Assembly (NCBI GenBank): GCA_024278455.1
Contig: JAJRTE010000280.1
Span: 1-39,892 of the forward strand
From: Myxococcota bacterium
GTDB taxonomy: Bacteria > Myxococcota_A > UBA796 > JAJRTE01
Direction: 5' to 3'
Length of the DNA stretch: 39,892 nucleotides
This document shows, piece by piece, positions 33,481 to 39,892 of the stretch (its first letter is position 1; the number at the start of each line of letters is the position of its first letter). The notes beneath the pieces were generated by a model that worked only from the letters and a program-made list of their open reading frames with translations, searched no databases and had not been told where the DNA came from. Both the position numbers and the translations under genes were made by a program.

Positions 33481-36400
33481 GTCGCCGTCGAGGACCGGAT
33501 GGCGTCTCCCGACATCCCCCACCCCGGCGGTGTGTCCTCTGGTGACAGGTACAGGACCCGGCACTCGACCGGGGATGAGTCGCAGAGGACTCGAGCAGGC
33601 ATGACCAGGTGGACCGGCTCGAGAGTGGGGAATACGACCGGCGGTGGAAGGGCCTCGAGCGCCGTCTTCACACGGTCCGATACCTTCCCCGTCCCTGACC
33701 GCCGGACTCCGGAAACGGATGGAGGGAGGACCACGAACCCTGTCGCGTCTCCGGGCGGCATCCGGATGGGACGGGACGCTGCCGGGGACACCAGCACGTA
33801 GACCGGGGTCTCCCGGCTTGCGGGGGGCGGTGCGGCCGGGCTGCCGGGTGTGCCGCCGGATGTTCCGTCTGCCACGTTGTCCGTCTCGGCGTCCCTTCCG
33901 CTTGTCGAGTCCTCGGCGTTCGAGGACCGTGACGTGTCTACCCCCGAAGAAGGGAAGAACGGGCCGACGAGGATGGGCCACCTCTCGACCGACACGCCGG
34001 CCAAGGCACGTTCGACTGCCGCATCGTCACCGAGAAGCCTGGCCAGGTTGTCGCGGCCGGCCCGGGCTTCTGCGGGGAAGGTCGCGGCTCGAGCGTACCA
34101 GGTTGCTGCAAGGTCCTGGTCGCCCTTCTGTTCCCAGAGTTCCCCAAGGTGCAGGGCGACCTCCCCGATTCGGCTGACGGACCATGCCGCCTGGAGATAC
34201 GGTCCTGCCTGGTCCAGGTTCCCCTGCCGCAGGTAGATGGTTGCCAGTGTGTCCCAGACGTGCCCCAGGGCCGATGTCAACAGGATGTCGGGCCAGGTGA
34301 TGGTTTCCGTGGTCACGGCCTCGAGGTCGGTGCGCGTTTCCTCGATTGATTCTTGGGCGAGTTCCTGTGCCCAGTCGAGCGCGACACGTCTCTCGGCAAG
34401 CGCGTAGGCGATGTCGTTTTTCAGGGAAGGGTGGTCCGCTCGCTCCAGGGTCTGGCGAAACAGCGCGATCGCCTCGTCGTTCCGTCCGTCACCCAGCAAC
34501 GCGTCACCGAGCAGGTATGTTGCAACCGTGTCATTCGAATCCAGCTCCCGGGCCTTTTCGAGGTACTGGATGGCGCTTTCAAAAGCGTTGCTCTTGATCA
34601 AGACACGGGCGAGGCTGGTGAGGGCCGACGGGTTCGATGGCTCCAACTCGACCCTTCTTCGGAGTGCCTCCGCAGCCTCCGGGAGTCGGTCGAGCCGTGC
34701 GAGCGCGTCTCCGAGCCCTTGGTAGGCATCCGGCAGGCCCGGGTCCAGCTTGGAGGCCGTCGTGAACGCGCCCGCGGCCTCCTCGAAGCGTTGAGCCGCG
34801 CTGTAGGTCTTGCCGAGCATGAGCCAGACCGCCGAATCGTCTGGGTGCCGGGCGGTCATGCGTTCGAGCACGATCTCCGCCACCTCACGAGAACCATTGG
34901 CATAGGCCGCAACAGCGACCGATTCGAGCTGTTCCCACGTGGCGTCCGCGGGCACATCCTGAAGCCGCACGGGGCGCTGGCGCTCGATACGGACCGTGGT
35001 GGGGATCGTATCGGCGATGTCGACCCAGGCGTCCGGCAGGCCGGTGAAGCGGAGCACCGAGACCATGACGAGATACTCGTCGTTGGCGACGAATGAGACA
35101 GTGGCCACGAGCGCCTCTCCGGATTTCCGAATCCCCGTGGTGAGTGGCCAGCCGTCCTGGGTCCGGCCTTTCGTCAGGTTCTCCAGCTCGAGTGACCGCG
35201 CATACTGGTCGACGAGCGCCGGGATGTCGTCCGACCTCACGAAGGCACGCAAGGGCTCGACCCCGACATTGATGAACAGGGGGTCGGAGCCGAGACGACC
35301 AAGCGTGGCGGTTTCCGGCAGGTCCAGCCGCACCGCGACCTTGGCGGCCAGCCTCGAGGGTATCTCGAGCGAGAGGGGCAGATGGGCGACAGGAACCCGT
35401 TTCAACGTGGGTGGGTGACGCAGTTCCCATGGTTTGGTGGACACGAAGCCAGCGATGAGCGATCCGGTCATGGCCAGGCCGACCATGGCGGCGGACACGG
35501 TGACAAGCAGGGACCACGCTGATCCAACCTCGTTGCGCCCCGGACGATGAGCCAAGTGGGTGTTCGGCGGAGCATGGCCATCGTAGGCTGCCGCGCGATA
35601 CCCTGTTGTCGGGTCCGTTCGCCGACGTCGTACCGTCGGGACGCCGTGCACGAGGAGACCGGTACCTGTCAAGGCAGCTCCTGCCAGGGCGCCACCAAGA
35701 TGGCCGGCGAGCGAAATGCCAGGCACGAGGGAGATTGCCGCAATCAGGACCAGGGTGATGAGCAGATCGCGCCGGAGCGTGGAGACCATGTTGGAGGCGA
35801 ACAGTTCGCTATTTCGCCAGGCCATGACCGCCATCGCGGCGATCAGACCGCACAGGGCGGTCGATGCCCCCACTGCCGCCCCGGAGGGCTGCGCCAGTTG
35901 AACGGCGAACGAGCCTCCAAGAGCCGACAGTCCGTAGAGCACGACGAACCGGCGTGTTCCGAGGACCCGCTCGAGGAACGGTCCGAGCTGAAACAGCACG
36001 GAAAGATTGAGAACCAGGTGAAGGTAGCCGCCGTGGAGGAAGGCCGAGGCCAGTAGCCGCCAAATCTCGCCTTCCGCGACAAGATCCCCGCTGCACGCTC
36101 CCATCATCCACAGGATGGCCATGCCGTCCGGGTGACCCCGGCTCCAGTAGAACTGGAGAACGAAGACAGCCACCACCACGGCCATGATGACCTTGGTCGC
36201 GATCGCCGGACGCCGCATGACCTTGCCCCAGGCTCGATTCTCCAGGACGACGACCCGGGCTTCCGAGAGGAGCGCCTCGAGTTGTTGTCGTGACAGGGGC
36301 GCAGCGTCTCGACGGGTGAAGTCCGGGATGCGCTTGAGAGTCGTGTCGAGCCAGGGAAGAGGCACAGACGCATCCCAGACCTCGAGTTCATCGCCCTCGA

Positions 36401-36776
36401 CGGAGACATGATGGAAGGCCACGGCCCGTTTCAGGCTACCGGACCGGAATTCCACCTGTTGAATCCATGAGCGGACCCGCGCGTCTCCTCCGAGGAATAC
36501 CAGGTGGATGACGTTCCGTGCTCCTGCCAGGAACAGCCCCTCGGCCGGTGCCAGGAGGCTGCGTATGCGATACTCGATCGTGGAAATCGTGTCCCAGTCC
36601 GGCACAGGTTCCAGGGGGACGAGCAGGACCACGATTCGGCGAGCGGTGAAGAAGAGGGCAAGGTCCCCGTCGGCGTTGGAAGCCAGTACGTGAGCGCGAC
36701 GGGATGGCCCTTCGGTCCCGTACACCCAACTCGAGACCAGCGTATCGCGGAGCTTGATGGCCAGTTCTTTCGACAT
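33453..36776 (-). CDS. Rhomboid-family intramembrane serine protease with TPR tail
   Basis: 1107 residues from the ATG at 36776. The N-terminal 180 residues are cytoplasmic. The rhomboid domain (about 193-375) has HGGYLHLVLNL (the H-x4-H-x3-N helix), catalytic Ser305 in GASTALCG (Ala/Thr variant of GxSG), and catalytic His359 in AGHLGGALAG. A further membrane segment and a beta-rich region (about 400-610) follow. Residues about 650-940 are TPR-type repeats (AYQGLGDALARLDRLPEAAEAL), and the C-terminus is Pro/Ser-rich. It probably cleaves a transmembrane substrate that the extramembrane TPR arm selects. It has no ribosome-binding site, and the predicted transcript starts at or next to the ATG. 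Its 3' end overlaps the convergent nitroreductase gene by 28 nt. Confidence 0.85.
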   Translation of the reverse strand: MSKELAIKLRDTLVSSWVYGTEGPSRRAHVLASNADGDLALFFTARRIVVLLVPLEPVPDWDTISTIEYRIRSLLAPAEGLFLAGARNVIHLVFLGGDARVRSWIQQVEFRSGSLKRAVAFHHVSVEGDELEVWDASVPLPWLDTTLKRIPDFTRRDAAPLSRQQLEALLSEARVVVLENRAWGKVMRRPAIATKVIMAVVVAVFVLQFYWSRGHPDGMAILWMMGACSGDLVAEGEIWRLLASAFLHGGYLHLVLNLSVLFQLGPFLERVLGTRRFVVLYGLSALGGSFAVQLAQPSGAAVGASTALCGLIAAMAVMAWRNSELFASNMVSTLRRDLLITLVLIAAISLVPGISLAGHLGGALAGAALTGTGLLVHGVPTVRRRRTDPTTGYRAAAYDGHAPPNTHLAHRPGRNEVGSAWSLLVTVSAAMVGLAMTGSLIAGFVSTKPWELRHPPTLKRVPVAHLPLSLEIPSRLAAKVAVRLDLPETATLGRLGSDPLFINVGVEPLRAFVRSDDIPALVDQYARSLELENLTKGRTQDGWPLTTGIRKSGEALVATVSFVANDEYLVMVSVLRFTGLPDAWVDIADTIPTTVRIERQRPVRLQDVPADATWEQLESVAVAAYANGSREVAEIVLERMTARHPDDSAVWLMLGKTYSAAQRFEEAAGAFTTASKLDPGLPDAYQGLGDALARLDRLPEAAEALRRRVELEPSNPSALTSLARVLIKSNAFESAIQYLEKARELDSNDTVATYLLGDALLGDGRNDEAIALFRQTLERADHPSLKNDIAYALAERRVALDWAQELAQESIEETRTDLEAVTTETITWPDILLTSALGHVWDTLATIYLRQGNLDQAGPYLQAAWSVSRIGEVALHLGELWEQKGDQDLAATWYARAATFPAEARAGRDNLARLLGDDAAVERALAGVSVERWPILVGPFFPSSGVDTSRSSNAEDSTSGRDAETDNVADGTSGGTPGSPAAPPPASRETPVYVLVSPAASRPIRMPPGDATGFVVLPPSVSGVRRSGTGKVSDRVKTALEALPPPVVFPTLEPVHLVMPARVLCDSSPVECRVLYLSPEDTPPGWGMSGDAIRSSTATHTLPTDAR

Positions 36777-36783
36777 GAGCAGC

Positions 36784-36813
36784 AATGTATCCCGCTGGAA
36801 AGGAAACGGTCAA
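36784..36813 (-). promoter_or_regulatory. Promoter giving a probable leaderless rhomboid mRNA
   Basis: On the minus strand TTGACC (36813-36808), an 18-nt spacer and TACATT (36789-36784). Transcription would begin about 7 nt downstream, at or beside the ATG at 36776. The TTG at 36785 overlaps the -10 box and so cannot be the start codon. Confidence 0.6.
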
Positions 36814-36968
36814 TCCTTCGTTCTCGCGGCGCGCTTCAAATCGCCAGGAGACGGCAAGCCCGTCTCTGGCCGGATCGAAGTCTCGAGCAGTGCCTCCTCG
36901 ACGGGTTCGCCCACTCGGCCGGCCAGACTCCGGCGCCAGCGCTGCTCGTCCGTCCTGTTTCTTTGCTG

Positions 36969-36997
36969 TTGAAAAAGTTGCGTCAACACTGTATCAC
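36969..36997 (+). promoter_or_regulatory. Promoter of the PilZ/DUF4388/J-like gene
   Basis: TTGAAA (36969-36974), a 17-nt spacer and TATCAC (36992-36997). The leader to the ATG at 37218 is unusually long for this window, about 215 nt. Confidence 0.6.
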
Positions 36998-37217
36998 GGG
37001 TGTAAGAGGTGAGAACGACAACAAGATTTCGCGTGGATGCGGCCGAACCCCACACCTGGCGGTTGTATCACAGACAGGAACGGCGAGCACGACGCATGAG
37101 CGGTCCCGACGTGGGACATGTTCGGTTCCGAGTGACATTGGCGCGTCGTCGCGAGGCATGCCGGACCCGGAGCATGGGGCTCCGGGGACGCAACAGTGGT
37201 CTTGGGTGGGCTGCAAG

Positions 37218-39506
37218 ATGACCGATACCTATGCACTGCGTGTGGCTTACCCCAGTGTCACAGATTTCTTGAACATGGCGTCCGAGTTTCTGGCGTTCGA
37301 CAACATCTTGATCAGCAGTGCGACGCCGCTGCCGCCGGGCAAATCCTATGAGCTGACGTTGGTGCTCCCGGTCGTCGAGGTGGAACTTGTGTGTCGGGCT
37401 CGTATGTCCCAACCGAGGCCTGGTGGCGCGGTGCTGGAGATCGTGTCGTGGGAGGAAGGGCACGACTCGGCGCTGTGGACCTGGGTCGCCCTGGCCTGGG
37501 AGATACTCAGGGCCGCCGGAGCACGACGGTTCCAGGCACCGCCGCCTGCCAGGGCAATCCGACCGGACCCAACCGCATGGAGCGCATTCTTGTTGCAAAG
37601 TGGGGGGGCCATCACCGACCATGGCCGCCTGGTCGAAGGGCCGGAGGCGCGATCCCAGCAGGACCCGCCGGGCACAGGTGGCGGCATTTCTCTCGAAAAG
37701 AGCGCAGCAGTGCCTGTTCGACCCGGCGGGCCGCCGAGCGGCAAGCCGACTGGCCCGATCGTCCCGCCGCGAGTGGTGCCCAAGCGTCCGAGGCGGCCGG
37801 TGGGGGCGCGCTCTGTCGACTCTGGCGCGACCACGTTCGTTTCGCCTCCTTCTCGCCACTCCATGACCGTATCCCTGACGGTGCGACCACTCCCCTTTGT
37901 GCTCGATGATATCCGCATCCAGGCCAAGACGGGCTGGTTGGAAGTGACCGGTGGGCGCGCCAGCAGGCGAATTCGCTTGCTCGACGGCGCGGTGGTCCAG
38001 ATCGAGCAGCGCCCACACCTCCCTGTCGATTTCCTGGTGACCGCCGTCCGGGCTGTCGGCCTCGACTGGCACCTCGTGGCCAGCCATGCCTCTCGCCTCC
38101 AATACACCGATGCGCCCGAGGAAGTGCTGGTTTCCCTGGGTGCCTTCAACCAGGACCAGGCCGAACGGATCCTGTCTCGCCGCATATCGGTACAACTGGC
38201 GCGCGTGATCGATGAGAGTGTCTCTGGCGAGGCTGGATTCGTGGAGGAGAAGCGGCGACCCGGGCAGGGGGTGTTGTTGCCCGATCCACCGGTGCCGCTC
38301 GTGCGGATGATCTGGGACGGGAGCCGTTCCGCGACCTACAGACGCCCGCGCGCGGTAGCCAACGTGTTGCGGGAACGGCTGGTGCGTGCTTGCTTGCGGT
38401 GGATCGGCCGTGACGACTACCCGCTCGAGGAGGCCACGCACCGCGTGGAGGAACTGGACATCATCCTCCGCTGCAAGGAAGACATCGCCTCGGTGATGAG
38501 CTACTTGTCAGCAGACGGCAAGGACGACCGTACAGCACTGGCCACGGTGTGGTCCTTGCTGCAGCTCGGATTCCTCGAGGCGATGGAGCCGGTGGATAGT
38601 CTCGTCGGCGATGGCTCGGAGACCAAGAAGGCGGCACCCCGGCGGCGCGGAGCGCGCTCCTCGACCCCGGTTCCATCTGCAGGCGATGGTCAGGGCCACG
38701 AAACATTCACGCACGTGTCGGGTTCTGTCACCGCTGCGACCCCGGCTCCGCCCCCTTGCATGCCGGCCAGGCCGGGGCCGGTTTTGCCACCAACGGGATC
38801 AACGACCGGGGCAAGTGAAGGAGTGGCCCGCGCCGGCCGCGGGGTTGTCGGCGCGACGCCACCCGGCGAATCGGCAGCGTCCTCTCCCGCCGCGGACGAC
38901 GCGGAAGCGGAACGGGTGCAGTCCCGCGTCGGCGCACGTTCTACACCTGCGCCGTCGCCTTCGATCGCTTCGAAGACGGCGTCGAGAGCGGAGCGCTTTA
39001 CGGCGAGTCCGGACAAGGCTGAGTCGGCTGCCCCGCGTGAGCCGGCGGAAGGCTCCGAGCGGCTGAGAACGCTCGACGAGACTCGGGATCGCCTGGAACA
39101 GCTCGACCACTTCCAGGCACTGGGACTGCCGTGGAGTGCTCACCCGGACGACATTCAGTCAGCCTACGTTCGTCTGCTCGATCAGTATCGTGGTGCGACG
39201 GAAGACGAGGACGCCCGGATCGTGGAGGTGACCCAGGCGATAATCCGCAGGCTGGTGCAGGCCTTCGAAGTCCTGTCCGACGACGCGAGGCGGCGAAGCT
39301 ACCGGGAATTGCTGGTGGGCGACCAACTGCGTGCCGAGGTGGAGCGACTCATGAAACAGGGGGGACTCCACTATCTCCTGGACGAGCACGAGGATGCGCT
39401 GCGCTGTTTCGAAAGGGCCGCGGACCTGGCCCCGGAGCGCAAGGATGTCCGGAAGGAGCTGGAGCGCCAGCGGCTGTCCATGGGCAAGACGCTGGAAGGC
39501 GGGTAG
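37218..39506 (+). CDS. PilZ-like / DUF4388-like / J-domain-like regulatory protein
   Basis: 762 residues. The first 80 residues form a small beta-rich domain (NILISSATPLPPGKSYELTL, then a C-R-A-x-M strand) like the PilZ-related domains of myxobacterial proteins. A Pro-rich linker leads to a DUF4388/PATAN-like region (about 232-345): GWLEVTGGRASRRIRLLDGAVVQ, then a helical part (GAFNQDQAERILSRRISVQLARV). A long Pro/Ala linker (about 460-610) follows. The C-terminus has a J-like helical unit (about 630-705: DHFQALGLP, then IQSAYVRLLDQYR, FEVLSDDARRRSYREL) and one TPR-like hairpin. The HPD tripeptide is absent from the helix II-III loop, so Hsp70 stimulation is doubtful. It is probably an adaptor in motility or polarity signalling. 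Only a weak ribosome-binding site precedes the ATG. Confidence 0.72.
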   Translation: MTDTYALRVAYPSVTDFLNMASEFLAFDNILISSATPLPPGKSYELTLVLPVVEVELVCRARMSQPRPGGAVLEIVSWEEGHDSALWTWVALAWEILRAAGARRFQAPPPARAIRPDPTAWSAFLLQSGGAITDHGRLVEGPEARSQQDPPGTGGGISLEKSAAVPVRPGGPPSGKPTGPIVPPRVVPKRPRRPVGARSVDSGATTFVSPPSRHSMTVSLTVRPLPFVLDDIRIQAKTGWLEVTGGRASRRIRLLDGAVVQIEQRPHLPVDFLVTAVRAVGLDWHLVASHASRLQYTDAPEEVLVSLGAFNQDQAERILSRRISVQLARVIDESVSGEAGFVEEKRRPGQGVLLPDPPVPLVRMIWDGSRSATYRRPRAVANVLRERLVRACLRWIGRDDYPLEEATHRVEELDIILRCKEDIASVMSYLSADGKDDRTALATVWSLLQLGFLEAMEPVDSLVGDGSETKKAAPRRRGARSSTPVPSAGDGQGHETFTHVSGSVTAATPAPPPCMPARPGPVLPPTGSTTGASEGVARAGRGVVGATPPGESAASSPAADDAEAERVQSRVGARSTPAPSPSIASKTASRAERFTASPDKAESAAPREPAEGSERLRTLDETRDRLEQLDHFQALGLPWSAHPDDIQSAYVRLLDQYRGATEDEDARIVEVTQAIIRRLVQAFEVLSDDARRRSYRELLVGDQLRAEVERLMKQGGLHYLLDEHEDALRCFERAADLAPERKDVRKELERQRLSMGKTLEGG

Positions 39507-39596
39507 GCGCTCAATAAACCCCACCCTTGCCTTCTCCTGTGTCTTGGTAGTGGGGGAGTGTGTCGGGTGCCTGGGCCCTGGCAGGGGGCCGGGCCA
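39507..39596. repeat. 90-bp direct repeat, copy 1
   Basis: It begins at the base after the stop codon of the J-like gene and is repeated at 39803-39892 with a single difference (C/T in the CCTTGCCTT-YTCC stretch). The period is 296 bp. Copy 2 is cut by the window end, so the true repeat may be longer. Confidence 0.95.
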
Positions 39597-39607
39597 AACT
39601 GGCCCGG
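39589..39607. repeat. Hairpin at the end of repeat copy 1
   Basis: CCGGGCCA-AAC-TGGCCCGG: an 8-bp perfect stem and 3-nt loop straddling the right boundary of copy 1. There is no T tract, so it is not a classical terminator, though it lies 83 nt past the stop of the J-like gene. Confidence 0.6.
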
Positions 39608-39648
39608 TCGCGCATGAGGCACGTGCTTCTTGGAATACATCAGGGGGG

Positions 39649-39810
39649 TCATGGGGAGATGTGTGACCGAAGGCCGGGTTTCGGGGACACGACCACACGC
39701 ACACCCGCTCGCCGCTCCTGCCCCTCGAAGCGCACCACCGCGCCCACTTCGACCACCCGGATCCTCGCCCTGTCCCGGACCTCGAGACCAACCCCAGCGT
39801 AAGCGCTCAA
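39649..39810 (-). CDS. Possible small protein or gene end between the two repeats
   Basis: A short open frame of 53 codons from TTG at 39810, with GGGTGGGG 4 nt upstream, both inside repeat copy 2. The translation LSAYAGVGLEVRDRARIRVV and on to VRFEGQERRAGVRVVV has a plausible alternating, charged strand pattern, unlike the usual low-complexity readings of GC-rich spacer. The frame is also open to the window's right edge, so it could be the C-terminal end of a longer gene. No family recognised. Confidence 0.3.
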   Translation of the reverse strand: MSAYAGVGLEVRDRARIRVVEVGAVVRFEGQERRAGVRVVVSPKPGLRSHISP

Positions 39811-39892
39811 TAAACCCCACCCTTGCCTTTTCCTGTGTCTTGGTAGTGGGGGAGTGTGTCGGGTGCCTGGGCCCTGGCAGGGGGCCGGGCCA
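39803..39892. repeat. 90-bp direct repeat, copy 2 (cut by window end)
   Basis: Nearly identical to 39507-39596 (one substitution). The matching stops only because the window ends, at the base where the CCGGGCCA stem of copy 1 also ends. Confidence 0.95.

Larger units (their letters stand above)
36777..37217. other. Divergent intergenic region between rhomboid and PilZ/DUF4388/J-like genes
   Basis: No gene I can support. It holds a leftward promoter (36784-36813) and a rightward promoter (36969-36997). Past the rightward promoter there is a leader of about 210 nt before the ATG at 37218. The frame of the downstream gene stays open through the leader, but it has no good start with a ribosome-binding site. 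Confidence 0.55.
64..39786. repeat. Highly iterated palindrome CTCGAG across the whole window
   Basis: About 120 copies by hand count, roughly one per 325 bp, in genes and spacers. Examples: 64-69, 3232-3237, 13223-13228, 13230-13235, 39781-39786. At about 65% GC, independent bases predict roughly 13-14. It occurs in all three codon frames: CTC-GAG (Leu-Glu), x-TCG-AG as in ATC-TCG-AGC at 13223, and GCT-CGA-G as at 3232. Confidence 0.85.

Noticed and set aside
36785..36785. TTG at 36785 as start of the rhomboid gene
   Set aside because: It overlaps the -10 box of the only good promoter and lacks a ribosome-binding site; the ATG at 36776 fits better.
39371..39820. A 149-codon leftward frame across both repeats and into the J-like gene
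   Set aside because: It is antisense to the J-like coding region and reads the repeat as Pro/Arg/Gly-rich sequence. Only the short frame between the repeats has plausible composition.

Overview
The window is GC-rich (about 65% by eye) and gene-dense, with long genes on both strands, two tRNA genes, strong sigma70-type promoters and no phage or transposase genes. Several proteins are of types I associate with Myxococcota and related former deltaproteobacteria. These are a zinc-ribbon/AgmX-PglI-type protein, a protein resembling the MXAN_5187 C-terminal domain, a PilZ-like/DUF4388-like/J-like protein, many TPR lipoproteins and a secreted peptidase with a C-terminal TM-Arg tail. That assignment is an inference; no rRNA is present to fix it.

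Layout. 1-2700: the start of an AAA-ATPase-like gene, a 12-unit heptamer array, a TMTC-like membrane glycosyltransferase with TPRs, and tRNA-Met(CAT) with its own promoter and a terminator beyond it. 2877-6532: a coiled-coil lipoprotein convergent with a two-gene isocitrate dehydrogenase operon, made of one canonical NAD-IDH and one divergent paralogue. 6743-12401: two co-directional P-loop ATPase genes, one with a very long TPR tail. 12732-14932: the two subunits of a B12-dependent acyl-CoA mutase behind a strong promoter; active-site residues point to isobutyryl-CoA rather than methylmalonyl-CoA. 15047-18996: a YggT-like membrane protein, then a tight run of a degenerate retropepsin-fold lipoprotein, trmI and queE. 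19141-21792: a DUF4157 (eCIS-core) effector-like protein. 21920-26744: a divergent pair of secreted proteins, one carrying two peptidase modules and two NBR1-type Ig domains. 27004-28655: a YqaA/DedA-type membrane protein, the MXAN_5187-like gene and tRNA-Leu(CAG). 28886-33480: the AgmX-like protein, nadA, an OmpA lipoprotein and a SagB-type nitroreductase. 33453-39506: a rhomboid-TPR protein divergent from the PilZ/DUF4388/J-like protein. The window ends in a 90-bp direct repeat.

Most genes look like chromosomal housekeeping or envelope functions: the TCA cycle (IDH), acyl-CoA carbon-skeleton rearrangement, NAD and queuosine biosynthesis, tRNA methylation, and outer-membrane lipoproteins. 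The accessory material is the ATPase/TPR pair, the DUF4157 effector and the secreted peptidase.

The strongest genome-wide signal is a highly iterated palindrome, CTCGAG. I counted about 120 copies by hand, where base composition predicts roughly a dozen. It falls in all three codon frames and is sparse across the ATPase pair. Other points worth following are the Phe/Gln signature of the mutase, the missing catalytic Asp in both halves of the retropepsin-like lipoprotein, the heteromeric-looking IDH pair, the lone DUF4157 effector, and a promoter that would give the rhomboid gene a leaderless mRNA.
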